Shown here: positions 9,960 through 19,930 of the stretch, one piece after another
Position numbering within the stretch: position 1 is the first letter of the stretch
How the letters are laid out: every line of letters begins with the position of its first letter
From: Ornithinibacillus contaminans
GTDB lineage: Bacteria > Bacillota > Bacilli > Bacillales > Amphibacillaceae
Assembly (NCBI RefSeq): GCF_001038425.2
Contig: NZ_LDPV02000021.1
Span: forward strand, 1-64,000
Length of the DNA stretch: 64,000 bases
Reading direction: 5' to 3'
Program-made: the position numbers and the translations under genes
Notes under the pieces: generated by a model
What the model saw: the letters and a program-made list of their open reading frames with translations, nothing else
Databases searched by the model: none
Told to the model about the DNA's origin: nothing

Positions 9960-12599
9960 ATGAAAAATTTAACATCAGCACAAATAAGACAACTGTTTTT
10001 AGATTTCTTTCAAGAGAAAGGCCATAAGGTAGAGCCAAGTGCATCACTTGTGCCGCAGGACGATCCGACATTACTTTGGATAAATAGTGGTGTAGCAACC
10101 TTAAAGAAATATTTTGATGGTCGAGTAATTCCGGATAATCCAAGAATTGTAAATGCCCAAAAGTCAATTCGGACAAATGATATTGAAAATGTTGGGTATA
10201 CCGCAAGACACCATACTTTCTTTGAAATGCTTGGAAACTTCTCTATTGGCGATTATTTTAAAAAAGAGGCTATCCAGTGGGCATGGGAGTTTTTAACAGA
10301 TGATAAGTGGCTAGGATTGGATCCAGAGAAATTATCAGTTACCGTTCACCCAGAGGACGATGAAGCTTATGATATGTGGATGAATGATATTAAGCTCCCT
10401 AAAGAACGTATTATTCGTTTGGAGGAGAACTTCTGGGATATTGGTGAAGGTCCAAGTGGTCCAAATACAGAAATTTTCTATGATCGTGGCGAAAAATATG
10501 GAAATGATCCGGATGATCCGGAGTTGTATCCTGGTGGTGAAAACGATCGTTATTTAGAGGTATGGAACCTTGTGTTTTCTCAATTTAACCATAATCCAGA
10601 TGATACGTACACACCACTACCGAAGAAAAACATTGATACTGGGATGGGGTTAGAACGTATTGTATCGGTTATCCAAGACGTACCTACCAATTTTGAAACA
10701 GACCTTTTCATGCCAATTATTAAGAAAACCGAAGAATTAGCAACGGTCAGCTATGGGAAAGATAAGGCTAGTGATACTGCATTTAAGGTAATAGCAGATC
10801 ATATTCGAACCGTTAGCTTTGCAATTAGTGATGGTGCATTACCCTCAAATGATGGCCGTGGCTATGTGCTAAGAAGATTAATTCGTCGTGCTGTTCGTTT
10901 CGCAAAAGAAATTGGCATTGAAAAGCCGTTTATGTATGGATTAGTCGAAACAGTTGGATCAATTATGAAGGATTTCTATCCAACAGTACTAAAACAACAT
11001 GATTTTATCCAGAATATTATCAAGGTCGAAGAAGAGCGATTCCATGAAACATTACATGAAGGATTGGAAATACTAACAGAAATCATGGAAAAAGAAAAAG
11101 AGAAAAAATCAACTGTATTTCCAGGGAAAGAAGTATTCCGTTTGTATGATACGTACGGTTTCCCGAAAGAGCTGACTGCGGAATATGTTGAGGAACAAGG
11201 CTTTACCGTAGATGAAGTCGGGTTTGAAGAGGAAATGGAGAAGCAACGTGAACGTGCTAGAAATGCTCGTCAAAAAGTCGACTCCATGCAAGTTCAAGAT
11301 GAGATATTAGGACAAATCGCAGTTGAAAGTGCGTTTGTTGGGTATGACAAAGTCGCAACAACAACAGAGATTGCTGCAATAATAAAAGGAAATGAAGCTG
11401 TTGAAACTGCGATGTCTGGCGATGAAGTTCTTATTTTCTTACGAGAAACCCCATTCTACGCAGAAAGTGGTGGACAGGTTGCGGATCGCGGTCAGCTTAT
11501 AACTGGTGCAGCATTAGCGACTGTAAACGATGTGAAAAAATCACCAAAAGGTCAAAACATCCATCATGTTACCGTAGAGAAAGGCAAGCTACAAGTAGGT
11601 GAGACCGTTCAAGCTGCTGTACAAGTAGAATTGCGTAATGCAATCATCAAAAATCATACAGCAACACACTTATTACATCAGGCATTAAAGGATGTTATCG
11701 GAAGTCATGTTAACCAAGCTGGTTCGTTAGTTGCCCCGCAACGTTTACGATTTGATTTTTCACATTTTAATGCTGTTACAACAGAAGAGTTAGACAAAAT
11801 CGAACAGCTTGTAAATGAAAAAATTTGGGAATCGTTACCTGTAGATATTAGCCTAAAGAATCTTGCTGAGGCAAAAGAAATGGGGGCAATGGCGCTATTT
11901 GGTGAAAAGTATGGCGATGTTGTACGTGTCGTAAAAATCGGGGACTATAGTCTCGAGCTATGTGGAGGATGTCATGTGCTGAACACATCAGAAATTGGCT
12001 TATTCAAGATTGTTTCTGAAAGTGGAATTGGAGCAGGTACGAGAAGAATAGAAGCAGTGACGAGCGAACATGCATATCGATTCTTATCCAATAAAGTAGC
12101 CTTATTACAAGCTACTGCTCAACTAGTCAAGGCAAATGAAGAAAGAGTTCCTGGGCGCGTAGAAGCGTTATACCAAGACATCAAAACATTGCAACGTGAG
12201 AATGAATCATTACATGCAAAATTGTCAACAATTGAAGCATCATCTCTTGTTGATCAAGTGGAAGAAGTGGATGGTGTAACGGTACTTGCACAGCAGGTTA
12301 ATGTGAATGATATGAATCAATTGCGAACAATGGTAGATGATTTGAAGCAAAAATTGGGTTCTGCTTTTATCGTATTGGCTGCTGTTCATGATGGTAAGGT
12401 TCAACTAGCAGCAGGAGTTTCAAAGGATCTTATTGATAGAGGTCTACATGCAGGGAATCTTATTAAGCAAGCTGCACAGATTTGTGGCGGCGGTGGCGGA
12501 GGACGCCCAGATATGGCCCAAGCTGGAGGTAAGGATGCAAGTAAAGTGGCACAGGCATTAAGCTATACGAAAGAGTATGTACGGGAAACAATCCAGTAA
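9960..12599 (+). CDS. alaS: Alanine--tRNA ligase
   Basis: 879 residues, full length. Order: class II catalytic core with motif 2 region [13 protein letters not shown], tRNA-recognition helices, editing domain with zinc ligands HTATH (566-570) and CGGCH (668-672), and the C-terminal C-Ala domain with the Gly-rich GGGGGGRPD near residue 845. It charges tRNA-Ala and edits Ser/Gly mischarging. AAAGGAGG precedes the ATG. Its expression is governed by the T-box leader just upstream. Confidence 0.98.
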   Translation: MKNLTSAQIRQLFLDFFQEKGHKVEPSASLVPQDDPTLLWINSGVATLKKYFDGRVIPDNPRIVNAQKSIRTNDIENVGYTARHHTFFEMLGNFSIGDYFKKEAIQWAWEFLTDDKWLGLDPEKLSVTVHPEDDEAYDMWMNDIKLPKERIIRLEENFWDIGEGPSGPNTEIFYDRGEKYGNDPDDPELYPGGENDRYLEVWNLVFSQFNHNPDDTYTPLPKKNIDTGMGLERIVSVIQDVPTNFETDLFMPIIKKTEELATVSYGKDKASDTAFKVIADHIRTVSFAISDGALPSNDGRGYVLRRLIRRAVRFAKEIGIEKPFMYGLVETVGSIMKDFYPTVLKQHDFIQNIIKVEEERFHETLHEGLEILTEIMEKEKEKKSTVFPGKEVFRLYDTYGFPKELTAEYVEEQGFTVDEVGFEEEMEKQRERARNARQKVDSMQVQDEILGQIAVESAFVGYDKVATTTEIAAIIKGNEAVETAMSGDEVLIFLRETPFYAESGGQVADRGQLITGAALATVNDVKKSPKGQNIHHVTVEKGKLQVGETVQAAVQVELRNAIIKNHTATHLLHQALKDVIGSHVNQAGSLVAPQRLRFDFSHFNAVTTEELDKIEQLVNEKIWESLPVDISLKNLAEAKEMGAMALFGEKYGDVVRVVKIGDYSLELCGGCHVLNTSEIGLFKIVSESGIGAGTRRIEAVTSEHAYRFLSNKVALLQATAQLVKANEERVPGRVEALYQDIKTLQRENESLHAKLSTIEASSLVDQVEEVDGVTVLAQQVNVNDMNQLRTMVDDLKQKLGSAFIVLAAVHDGKVQLAAGVSKDLIDRGLHAGNLIKQAAQICGGGGGGRPDMAQAGGKDASKVAQALSYTKEYVRETIQ

Positions 12600-12709
12600 C
12601 GTATAGACTCTTCTGATTAGCCCTGAATTCTAGCAAATAAAAAGTTATATTAAATCTTTTAAACATGTTAGAATAGAATCAGAGGTAATAAGTGGAATGA
12701 GGTGTCGTG

Positions 12710-12979
12710 ATGAGTTCAATCGATAAAACAATGAAATTCAACTTTTCGGAGGAGCCCTTTGATCGAGATATCAAAGAAATTCTAATGACTGTGCATGAAG
12801 CACTACAAGAAAAAGGGTACAATCCTATTAACCAAATCGTTGGGTATTTATTATCTGGTGATCCTGCCTATATCCCAAGGTATAAGGACGCAAGGAATTT
12901 AATTCGTAAAATTGAACGTGATGAAGTGATAGAAGAGCTTGTAAAATACTATCTAGAGAAACAATATAAGGCGAGATAA
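12710..12979 (+). CDS. ireB: IreB family regulatory phosphoprotein (YrzL)
   Basis: 89-residue DUF965/IreB protein: KTMKFNF at the N-terminus and [20 protein letters not shown] at about residues 37-56, the family signature. In Enterococcus, IreB is a substrate of the Ser/Thr kinase IreK and affects cell-wall stress resistance. AGGTG at 12700-12704 supports ATG 12710 over the adjacent GTG 12707. The next gene, ruvX, starts on the base after this stop codon, so the two are co-translated as in other Firmicutes. Confidence 0.9.
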   Translation: MSSIDKTMKFNFSEEPFDRDIKEILMTVHEALQEKGYNPINQIVGYLLSGDPAYIPRYKDARNLIRKIERDEVIEELVKYYLEKQYKAR

Positions 12980-13393
12980 ATGAAGATAATCGGATTAGAT
13001 GTTGGGTCAAAAACCATAGGAGTTGCCGTTAGTGATGCATTAGGATGGACAGCACAAGGGTTAACGACAATTCATTGGAACGAAGAAACAATCACTTCTG
13101 CGGATCAAGAATTGAAGCAGATTATAGAAGAACATGAGATTGAAAAGGCTGTTGTTGGATTACCGAAGAATATGAATGGTACAATTGGCGAACGTGGTGA
13201 AGCATCGATGCGTTTTGCAGCACATTTGGAGACTGCTTTCCACCTTCCAACCATTCTATGGGATGAAAGACTAACAACAATGGCAGCAGAGCGAGTGTTA
13301 CTAGAAGCTGATGTTAGTAGGAAGAAACGGAAAAAGGTAATCGATAAGATGGCGGCAATGATGATTTTACAAGGCTACCTCGATCAAAAATGA
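12980..13393 (+). CDS. ruvX: RuvX/YqgF-family RNase H-fold nuclease
   Basis: 137 residues with the RNase H-like fold: [15 protein letters not shown] at about 5-19 carries the first acidic catalytic residue, [11 protein letters not shown] lies near 56, and WDERLTT near 96 the second. Family members are Holliday-junction resolvase-like and also needed for 16S rRNA 5' processing. It is directly abutted to ireB and 19 nt before yrzB. Confidence 0.93.
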   Translation: MKIIGLDVGSKTIGVAVSDALGWTAQGLTTIHWNEETITSADQELKQIIEEHEIEKAVVGLPKNMNGTIGERGEASMRFAAHLETAFHLPTILWDERLTTMAAERVLLEADVSRKKRKKVIDKMAAMMILQGYLDQK

Positions 13394-13412
13394 AAAGGAG
13401 AATGATTTAATC

Positions 13413-13697
13413 ATGGCAATAGAAGAAAAAGAGCGCATTATCATTCCAGATGAAAACGGTGAAGAACATTTATTTGAAGTTTTATTTACATTTGATGTAG
13501 ATGAAACAGGTAATTCCTACATTGCAGTAGTACCTGCAGAACAAAAGGACGACGAAGAGGTTGAGGTTTATGCGTTTCGTTACGAAGAAAAGGAAGACGA
13601 TGACCTTTCCTTGTTTGCAATCGAATCGGATGATGAGTGGGAAATTGTTGAAGAAATGTTAAATACGTTGGCAGAAGAAGAGGAATTGCAAGATTAA
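13413..13697 (+). CDS. yrzB: DUF1292 acidic protein (YrzB)
   Basis: 94-residue, very acidic protein of the DUF1292 family (ENGEEHLFEVLFTF at about 15-28, then YAFRYEE and a Glu/Asp-rich C-terminus). Function is unknown in the family. It completes the ireB-ruvX-yrzB cluster conserved in bacilli and is followed by a terminator. The start has AAAGGAGAATGA upstream. Confidence 0.9.
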   Translation: MAIEEKERIIIPDENGEEHLFEVLFTFDVDETGNSYIAVVPAEQKDDEEVEVYAFRYEEKEDDDLSLFAIESDDEWEIVEEMLNTLAEEEELQD

Positions 13698-13721
13698 TGC
13701 CAATTAGTTACTAATAGGGAA

Positions 13722-13752
13722 GTAGGTGTCGATATCGGATACCTACTTTTTT
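13722..13752 (+). terminator. Terminator after yrzB
   Basis: GTAGGTGTC (13722-13730) pairs with GATACCTAC (13738-13746), one G-U, followed by TTTTTT. Confidence 0.9.
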
Positions 13753-13857
13753 CTTGCCTTAAGAATGGCTTTGTGAGGATTAGTAAAGTATTTTAGAAAC
13801 TCCTAGCGTATCTTGTCATTTTTTAGTATAATATACCGGATGAGAGGGGTATGATGA

Positions 13858-14973
13858 ATGTCCAAGAGAAAAGATACGGGTAATTTTAGAGATAATTTAA
13901 TTGCTAGAGGAGAAGAAGCTCGGACCGTTCGTAAGGTCGTGGCAATTGTTATTATTTCTATTATTACTATCCTTGTCATTGGAGGAATTTCTGGTTACAT
14001 TTATGTGAAATCTGCATTAGAACCAGTCGATCCATCAAATGAAAAAGGAATAGAAATTGAAATCCCTTTAGGTTCATCGACATCTGGTATTGCTGAAGTG
14101 CTTGAAGAAAATGATATTATTAAAAACTCCATGATATTTCGGTTTTACATAAAGTTCAAGAATGAATCAGGGTTTCAGGCAGGAAATTACACTTTTACAC
14201 AATCAATGACCTTTGATGAAATAATTGAATCCTTAAAGAGTGGAACGATTATTAAAGAGCCTGTATATCGCGTTACAATTCCAGAAGGGTTAACAATGGA
14301 AGAAATTGCTGCTATTTATGCAAGCAAATTACCAATTACTGAAGAGGAATTTTTGGATAAAGTTGATGATTTAGAGTATATCAATCAATTGATTGCGGCT
14401 TACCCAATTTTAACAGAGGATATTCTAAATCCAGAATTACGTCATCCGCTTGAAGGCTATCTATTCGCTGCAACCTATGATTTTTATGAAGAGGATCCGC
14501 CAGTAGAGACCATTATTGAAAATATGCTGGACAAGTCCCAATCTGTTATTGGACCATATTTAAATCTAATCACAGAAAGAGAATTATCTATTCATGAGGC
14601 AATGACATTCGCTTCAGTTGTGGAAAAAGAAGCTGTCACACAGGACCAGCGCAAGAAAATTTCAGGTATATTTTATAATCGTATAGAAGCTGGAATGCGA
14701 TTGCAAACTGACCCAACAGTACTGTATGCAATAGGCGGTCATAAGGAAAAAGTGTTGCTATCTGATACGGAGGTAGAATCACCATTTAATACGTATTATA
14801 TCGATGGGCTACCAATTGGACCGATATCGAATTTCTCTGAAGCAGCACTAGAAGCAGCAATTAATCCAGAGGAATCAGAGTACTATTATTTCCTACACGA
14901 CGGACAAGGCAATATCTACTATTCAACAACGTTAGAAGAACATAATGCTTATAAAGCAGAATATATTCAGTAA
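13858..14973 (+). CDS. mltG: Endolytic murein transglycosylase MltG
   Basis: 371 residues: short cytoplasmic N-terminus, one membrane helix at about residues 28-52, a LysM-like region and the YceG/MltG catalytic domain. The catalytic Glu is in FASVVEKEA (about residue 260), and LQTDPTVLYA and NTYYIDGLPIGPI follow, all family signatures. It cuts nascent glycan strands at the membrane. A TATAAT lies at 13827-13832 but has no clear -35. B. subtilis has the same gene (yrrL) here. Confidence 0.95.
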   Translation: MSKRKDTGNFRDNLIARGEEARTVRKVVAIVIISIITILVIGGISGYIYVKSALEPVDPSNEKGIEIEIPLGSSTSGIAEVLEENDIIKNSMIFRFYIKFKNESGFQAGNYTFTQSMTFDEIIESLKSGTIIKEPVYRVTIPEGLTMEEIAAIYASKLPITEEEFLDKVDDLEYINQLIAAYPILTEDILNPELRHPLEGYLFAATYDFYEEDPPVETIIENMLDKSQSVIGPYLNLITERELSIHEAMTFASVVEKEAVTQDQRKKISGIFYNRIEAGMRLQTDPTVLYAIGGHKEKVLLSDTEVESPFNTYYIDGLPIGPISNFSEAALEAAINPEESEYYYFLHDGQGNIYYSTTLEEHNAYKAEYIQ

Positions 14974-14978
14974 GGAAA

Positions 14979-15016
14979 ACGGAAGTGTGGCAATACGTCA
15001 CATTTCCCGTTTTTTT
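14979..15016 (+). terminator. Terminator after mltG
   Basis: ACGGAAGTGTG (14979-14989) pairs with CACATTTCCCGT (14999-15010) with one bulge and one G-U, followed by seven Ts. Confidence 0.85.
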
Positions 15017-15073
15017 GCATAAAATTAGGTAAATTATGTATCCTATTAGGATAAGTACAAATGAGGGTTAATG

Positions 15074-15712
15074 ATGGAAGAACAAGCTACCAACTATTTA
15101 ATCAACCACTTACCGGAATCCAAAGAATGGGTAAAGGAATTGGAAAAACAAGCAACATTAGATAAGATTCCAATAATGGATCCGATTGGAATTAATTTTC
15201 TCATGCAACTAATTCGCTTGAATAAACCGAAGCGTATCCTTGAGATTGGTGCTGCTATTGGGTATTCGGCGTTACGAATGAATGAAGCTTATCCAGATGC
15301 GGAAATTGTAACAATCGAACGAGATGACGTTAGATATGAGCAAGCAGTTGAGAATATTTCCAAACAAAACAAACAAGATAGCATTCGAGTAATTCACGGT
15401 GATGCTCTGGATGAATTAACAACATTGCAAGCGAACCACGAAACGTTTAATTGCGTATTTATTGATGCAGCAAAAGGTCAGTATAAACGCTTTTTTGAAT
15501 TGAGCGTACCGTTACTTGCGAATAATGGATTTATTATTTCAGATAATGTATTATTTAGAGGTTATGTTATGGAAGAAAATTTTGAGCACCCGCGTTATAA
15601 GAAAATGGTGGAAAAGATAAAGGCATATAATGAATGGCTGGCAAACCATCCAAGCTTTATAACAACAATATTACCGATTGGTGATGGGGTTGCAATTAGC
15701 TATCGAAAATAG
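15074..15712 (+). CDS. trmR: tRNA 5-hydroxyuridine methyltransferase TrmR (O-methyltransferase)
   Basis: 212-residue class I SAM-dependent O-methyltransferase: SAM motif LEIGAAIGYSA at about 58-68, acidic FIDAAKGQYKRFF near residue 135, ISDNVLFRG near residue 157. The B. subtilis orthologue YrrM methylates 5-hydroxyuridine at tRNA position 34 to 5-methoxyuridine. GAGGG at 15063-15067 favours ATG 15074 over ATG 15071. The U32-peptidase-like genes that normally follow in B. subtilis (yrrN, yrrO) are absent; udk starts 15 nt later. Confidence 0.88.
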   Translation: MEEQATNYLINHLPESKEWVKELEKQATLDKIPIMDPIGINFLMQLIRLNKPKRILEIGAAIGYSALRMNEAYPDAEIVTIERDDVRYEQAVENISKQNKQDSIRVIHGDALDELTTLQANHETFNCVFIDAAKGQYKRFFELSVPLLANNGFIISDNVLFRGYVMEENFEHPRYKKMVEKIKAYNEWLANHPSFITTILPIGDGVAISYRK

Positions 15713-15727
15713 GGAAGGAGTCTCATC

Positions 15728-16366
15728 ATGCAAGACAAACCAGTAGTTATAGGAGTTGCAGGAGGTAGTGGAAGTGGTAAAACCTCTGTAACAAGATCTA
15801 TTTGCCAGCGATTTACCGATAAAACCATATTAGTCATCGAACAGGATTATTATTATAAGGATCAAAGTCATTTACCTTTTGAGGAAAGATTAAAGACAAA
15901 TTATGATCATCCACTTGCTTTTGATAATGATTTGTTAATTGAGCATATTCATGCCCTTTTAAATCAAGAATCCATTGAGAAGCCTGTATATGATTATAAA
16001 ATACATACACGCTCAAATGATGTAATCACGGTTGAACCAAAGGACGTTATCATTCTGGAAGGTATTTTAATTTTAGAAGATCCACGATTAGTTGATTTAA
16101 TGGATATAAAAGTATTTGTCGATACGGATGCAGATCTTCGTATCATAAGACGATTATTCCGAGATATTAAGGAGCGCGGAAGAACATTGGATTCAGTTAT
16201 TGACCAATACTTAACTGCCGTCCGCCCAATGCATCTTCAGTTTGTTGAGCCAACGAAGCGTTATGCTGATATCATCATCCCTGAAGGTGGTCAAAATCAC
16301 GTAGCAATCGATATAATGGCAACGAAAATTGAACAGATTTTGTCTAAAAATAAAGAAAAGAGTTAG
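15728..16366 (+). CDS. udk: Uridine kinase
   Basis: 212 residues. P-loop GGSGSGKTS lies at about 12-20, the substrate-binding [15 protein letters not shown] near 40, and the family [17 protein letters not shown] near residue 140. It phosphorylates uridine and cytidine for pyrimidine salvage. GGAAGGAG precedes the ATG. The order trmR-udk-greA matches bacilli apart from the missing yrrN/yrrO pair. Confidence 0.95.
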   Translation: MQDKPVVIGVAGGSGSGKTSVTRSICQRFTDKTILVIEQDYYYKDQSHLPFEERLKTNYDHPLAFDNDLLIEHIHALLNQESIEKPVYDYKIHTRSNDVITVEPKDVIILEGILILEDPRLVDLMDIKVFVDTDADLRIIRRLFRDIKERGRTLDSVIDQYLTAVRPMHLQFVEPTKRYADIIIPEGGQNHVAIDIMATKIEQILSKNKEKS

Positions 16367-16499
16367 AACAAAAGTATTGAAAATTAAAATAAAATCTGCC
16401 ATAGTTATGGTTAGCATACTTTTTAAGTTACGTGTGTTAGACACATGCAACGCTTTCATAAGTATTCGTAGCAGTAGATAGAAAAAGGAGTGTTTTTTT

Positions 16500-16976
16500 A
16501 TGGCTGTAGAGAAAAGTTATTATATGACACAAGAGGGGAAAGAAAAATTAGAACAAGAACTGCTATTCTTAAAAACGGAAAGAAGGCAAGAAGTAGTAGA
16601 ACGAATCAAAATCGCTCGTGATTTTGGTGACCTATCTGAGAACTCTGAGTATGATGCAGCTAAAGACGAACAAGCATTTGTAGAATCACGTATTTCACAA
16701 GTTGAAAAAATGATCCGTAATGCGGTCATCATTGAAAATGATAATCAAAATCCAAATGTCGTGTCCTTAGGGAAATCGGTAACTTTCCAGGAACTACCAG
16801 ACGGTGACGAAGAAACATACACCATTGTTGGAAGCGCAGAAGCAGATCCATTCGAAGGTAAAATTTCTAATGATTCACCGATGGCAAAAAGTTTACTAGG
16901 TCACGAAATTGGTGAAGAAGTAGCAGTGGTTACCCCTGGTGGAGAAATCCAAGTAAAAATTATTTCTGTTAAATAG
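16500..16976 (+). CDS. greA: Transcription elongation factor GreA
   Basis: 158 residues with an N-terminal coiled coil carrying the acidic tip in [15 protein letters not shown] (about 43-57) and a C-terminal FKBP-like domain ([12 protein letters not shown]). It rescues backtracked RNA polymerase by stimulating transcript cleavage. AAAGGAG precedes the ATG. A possible promoter, TTGAAA (16377-16382) with CATAGT (16400-16405) at 17 nt, would give a leader of about 90 nt. A terminator follows. Confidence 0.96.
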   Translation: MAVEKSYYMTQEGKEKLEQELLFLKTERRQEVVERIKIARDFGDLSENSEYDAAKDEQAFVESRISQVEKMIRNAVIIENDNQNPNVVSLGKSVTFQELPDGDEETYTIVGSAEADPFEGKISNDSPMAKSLLGHEIGEEVAVVTPGGEIQVKIISVK

Positions 16977-16984
16977 AGTAAAAC

Positions 16985-17010
16985 AAGCGGAGTGAATAGC
17001 TCCGCTTTTG
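16985..17010 (+). terminator. Terminator after greA
   Basis: AAGCGGAG (16985-16992) pairs perfectly with CTCCGCTT (17000-17007), followed by a short T-rich run. Confidence 0.8.
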
Positions 17011-17135
17011 CTTATATTTCGCTAGTAGACAAGCCTTTATCGTAGTAACTGTAATGATATAGTAATGATTGTAATATAGTTACTTGCATAGAAATTATGG
17101 TAAGCTAATAAAGTATACATAGGGAGGGTGATAGA

Positions 17136-17825
17136 GTGTACGATTTTGATCGGAATTCTCGTGTAAACAAATTCGAAAAACGACGTAAAAATACTAAATT
17201 AATATCCGTATTAATGATTGCTGCTAGCCTACTTGTGATTCTATTAATCGGATTTTGGATTTTTGGTCCGGATGATGAACCTGTGGATTCTACTGAGCTC
17301 GCTAATACGGATGTTACAGAAACAGAAGATGACCAGGAGCAAGAGGGGAATGTAGAGGAAGAAGATTCCTCTTTAGAAGATGAATCAGAAGAGGATAGTT
17401 CTCTAACAAATGATAGCGAGGAAAGTGATTCATCTGAAAGTAATGAAGAAACAATGAATGAGAATATAGAAACAGAACAAACTGAGCCAATCGCAGATGA
17501 CGAAAATGTAATTGATGCGTATACTGCAAATTGGCAACCAATTGGTACGGAGCAAACGGGACCACATACGACTACCTTTGATGATGGCTCAACAGATAGA
17601 GTAGAGATGGAAAGCGCAATACGGCTTGCTGCTGGTCTGGCTGAGGGCGATATGATTACTTGGTGGCTTCAAAACGGAGGCGATCAAAAAGTTATTGGTA
17701 CGGTTTCTAACCGTTCTGAGACACAAACCTATCGTGTCTATCTAAGCTGGATGGACAACCAAGGATGGCAACCAACTTTAGTAGAAGTGTTAAAAGAAAA
17801 TGACCAAAAATGGCGGTTTGAATAG
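17136..17825 (+). CDS. yrrS: YrrS-family membrane-anchored protein with acidic linker
   Basis: 229 residues: basic cytoplasmic N-terminus (FEKRRKN), one membrane helix at about 24-46, a Glu/Asp/Ser-rich external linker (about 50-125), then a globular DUF1510-type domain from about 130 with NWQPIGT, DRVEMESAI and YLSWMDNQGWQP. Function is unknown; in B. subtilis yrrS is paired with the penicillin-binding protein gene pbpI, which is not present here. It uses a GTG start with GGGAGGGTG upstream. The linker is unusually long and acidic. Confidence 0.85.
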   Translation: MYDFDRNSRVNKFEKRRKNTKLISVLMIAASLLVILLIGFWIFGPDDEPVDSTELANTDVTETEDDQEQEGNVEEEDSSLEDESEEDSSLTNDSEESDSSESNEETMNENIETEQTEPIADDENVIDAYTANWQPIGTEQTGPHTTTFDDGSTDRVEMESAIRLAAGLAEGDMITWWLQNGGDQKVIGTVSNRSETQTYRVYLSWMDNQGWQPTLVEVLKENDQKWRFE

Positions 17826-17849
17826 TACGTTCTAGGAGGAAAAAACATC

Positions 17850-18542
17850 ATGACAATCGGAATAATTGGTGCAATGGATGAAGAGATTGCAATCCTGCAA
17901 AATAAGATAACAGAGAAGGAAGAAATAACGATAGCTGGTTGCTTATTTATCAATGGAAATCTCGATGGAAAACAAGTGGTATTGTTAAAATCGGGAATTG
18001 GAAAAGTAAATGCTGCCATGGCGACATCGATTCTTATGGAACGTTATGCACCAAATCTTGTGATTAACACTGGGTCTGCGGGAGGATTTTCTAGCAAGCT
18101 TGAGGTTGGTGATATCGTTGTATCATCTGAAGTAGTGCATCACGATGTCGATGTGACAGCTTTTGATTATCAATATGGACAAGTTCCCGGAATGCCTCCA
18201 ACCTTTAAAGCAGACGCTACACTTATTAATGAGGCAATTGCAGCGATAAATGAACTTGATGTCAATGGAGAAGTTGGGTTAATTGCAACGGGTGATTCTT
18301 TTATGGAAGATCCCCAACGCGTACAAGCAGTGCGTGAAAAATTCTCTGATATGATTGCTTGTGAAATGGAAGCAGCGGCTGTTGCGCAGGTATGCCATAA
18401 CTACCATTGTCCATTTGTCGTTATTCGTGCGTTATCGGATATAGCAGGAAAAGAATCTTCCATTTCATTCGATTCGTTTTTAGAAAGAGCAAGTCAAAAT
18501 GCTTCCGCTATCGTAATGACGATGGTAGGAGCGTTAGCATAA
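17850..18542 (+). CDS. mtnN: 5'-methylthioadenosine/S-adenosylhomocysteine nucleosidase
   Basis: 230 residues of the PNP/UDP phosphorylase fold: [10 protein letters not shown] at the N-terminus carries the conserved catalytic Glu region, NTGSAGGF near 72-79, VEHHDVD-type segment [11 protein letters not shown] near 97, [12 protein letters not shown] near 171 and the catalytic Asp in RALSDIAG near 197. It hydrolyses MTA and SAH for methionine recycling and LuxS chemistry. The gene is 24 nt after yrrS with AGGAGG upstream. A long inverted repeat follows. Confidence 0.95.
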   Translation: MTIGIIGAMDEEIAILQNKITEKEEITIAGCLFINGNLDGKQVVLLKSGIGKVNAAMATSILMERYAPNLVINTGSAGGFSSKLEVGDIVVSSEVVHHDVDVTAFDYQYGQVPGMPPTFKADATLINEAIAAINELDVNGEVGLIATGDSFMEDPQRVQAVREKFSDMIACEMEAAAVAQVCHNYHCPFVVIRALSDIAGKESSISFDSFLERASQNASAIVMTMVGALA

Positions 18543-18556
18543 TGTATTTGTAAGCA

Positions 18557-18700
18557 ATAGAGGCTGTGACAAGCCTGCTGACCGTAAATAACCATAACCA
18601 GAAGTGTAACGCTTCGTGGTGTAGAATCTTATTCAGATTTTACACCAATAGGCATTCTGGCAATCAGTTATTTACGTTAGTTCAGGGTCACAGCCTCTAT
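18557..18700. repeat. 144-nt nested inverted-repeat element
   Basis: Perfect 14-nt outer arms (18557-18570 and 18687-18700; ATAGAGGCTGTGAC on the left). Nested inside are GTAAATAAC (18584-18592) with GTTATTTAC (18667-18675), CCAGAA (18598-18603) with TTCTGG (18655-18660), and an apical hairpin 18619-18628 with 18636-18645 around a 7-base loop. The element fills the gap between convergent mtnN and sigK and can fold on either strand, so it may end both transcripts. Its size and symmetry suggest a dispersed intergenic repeat or miniature element rather than an ordinary terminator. Confidence 0.8.
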
Positions 18701-18717
18701 ATTTTTTATGTGTTTTG

Positions 18718-19428
18718 TTAACTTTTGCGCTCATTCCGGTAATACTCATGAAAAACCTTCATTAGAGCCCGTTTTTCGATTCGAGATACATAGCTTCTAG
18801 AGATATTTAACTTCTTTGCGATTTCGCGTTGGGTCATTTCTTTTTTATTGTTTAATCCATATCGGTAGGTAATGACCTCTTTTTCGCGTTTATCTAGAAT
18901 GGCAAAATAATCCTGCATTTTCTCGATTTCCATATTCAATTGAATATATTCGATAACATTTTCATTTTCTGCCTCTAAAATGTCAATAAGACTAATCTCG
19001 TTTCCTTCTTTGTCTTGCCCAATTGGATCATGCAACGATACATCTTTTTTTACTTTTTTCAATGCTCGTAAATGCATCAGTATTTCGTTTTCAATACAGC
19101 GAGCAGCATATGTTGCAAGCTTCGTACCTTTTCCAACAGAGAAGCTTTCAATTCCTTTAATCAATCCAATCGTCCCAATTGAGATTAAATCCTCCATATC
19201 TTCTCCGGTATTTTCGAATTTTTTTACGATATGGGCAACCAACCGTAAATTATGTTCGATAAGCTTATTTCGTGCTTCCTCACTTCCGTTTTGCATTTCC
19301 TGAATATATTTAGCCTCTTCCTCAGAGGAGAGGGGTTGTGGAAAGGCATGATTTTTTACATAAGAAACAAAGAATAGGGCTTCTTTTATTAGTAATGCAA
19401 GGACACTCATAATTCCGGACAAACACAT
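18718..19428 (-). CDS. sigK: RNA polymerase sporulation sigma factor SigK (pro-form, uninterrupted)
   Basis: 236 residues, collinear with B. subtilis pro-sigma-K without any interrupting element. A hydrophobic pro-sequence of about 20 residues ([12 protein letters not shown]) precedes [12 protein letters not shown], where the membrane protease SpoIVFB would cut. Region 2 includes [13 protein letters not shown] and [18 protein letters not shown], and region 4 the helix-turn-helix [23 protein letters not shown]. SigK directs late mother-cell genes (coat, cortex). GGAGGTG lies close before ATG 19428; TTG 19422 or ATG 19410 are possible starts. AAACTATG at 19467-19474 reads CATAGTTT on the minus strand, a possible sigma-E/K -10. 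Confidence 0.95.
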   Translation of the reverse strand: MCLSGIMSVLALLIKEALFFVSYVKNHAFPQPLSSEEEAKYIQEMQNGSEEARNKLIEHNLRLVAHIVKKFENTGEDMEDLISIGTIGLIKGIESFSVGKGTKLATYAARCIENEILMHLRALKKVKKDVSLHDPIGQDKEGNEISLIDILEAENENVIEYIQLNMEIEKMQDYFAILDKREKEVITYRYGLNNKKEMTQREIAKKLNISRSYVSRIEKRALMKVFHEYYRNERKS

Positions 19429-19531
19429 ACACCTCCTGACCAGGCTGGGCTATAGCCTATATAATCAAACTATGTCGGTACGGCGTGTTTTGTGTCTGTC
19501 CATGAAAACATATACGAGTTGTAAAATATAA

Positions 19532-19560
19532 AAAAATCGTCATGTTGCATGACGATTTTT
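19532..19560 (-). terminator. Terminator of the mrp operon
   Basis: Perfect 13-bp stem, 19532-19544 with 19548-19560, and a 3-nt loop. It overlaps the mrpG stop codon and gives a U-tract on the minus strand. It separates the antiporter operon from sigK. Confidence 0.9.
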
Positions 19561-19930
19561 ATGCCTTATTCTGTTTTTGCATTGCCTCTTCATAAGCATC
19601 TGTACGATTCTTAGTTAATGGTTTAATACCACTATTGTGAGCGGCTCTACCAATCATATGGGCAGAAACAGGAGCTGTGATTAAAATGAAAAGTATACCA
19701 ATTAACAGCTTTCCACTCACAATTCCTTCCTTAGCATATAAATAGATGAATGCGCCGATTAACACACTTGCGACACCAACGGTAGATGCTTTTGTTGCTG
19801 CGTGAAGTCTTGTATAAATATCTGGAAACCGTATGATACCAATGGAAGCAGATAAGGTTACAAAGGCACCTATTAATAGGAGCACAATAATAAGTATATT
19901 AATGATGATGTCAATCCATATCTCGGTCAA
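19559..19930 (-). CDS. mrpG: Na+/H+ antiporter subunit MrpG
   Basis: 123 residues with three membrane helices (about 7-29, 40-60, 64-86) and the family signature SIGIIRFPDIYTRLHAATKASTVG (residues about 28-51, MnhG/PhaG). Subunit of the membrane Mrp cation/proton antiporter. The start is TTG at 19930, overlapping the end of mrpF by 20 nt, with AAGGGTG upstream. It is the last gene of the operon. Confidence 0.93.
   Translation of the reverse strand: MTEIWIDIIINILIIVLLLIGAFVTLSASIGIIRFPDIYTRLHAATKASTVGVASVLIGAFIYLYAKEGIVSGKLLIGILFILITAPVSAHMIGRAAHNSGIKPLTKNRTDAYEEAMQKQNKA

Noticed and set aside
13813-13832. mltG promoter TTGTCA with TATAAT
   Set aside because: The spacer is only 8 nt, so the two boxes cannot work together.
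18557-18700. CRISPR or transposase-bearing element
   Set aside because: There are no direct repeats with spacers and no reading frame inside; it is an inverted repeat only.
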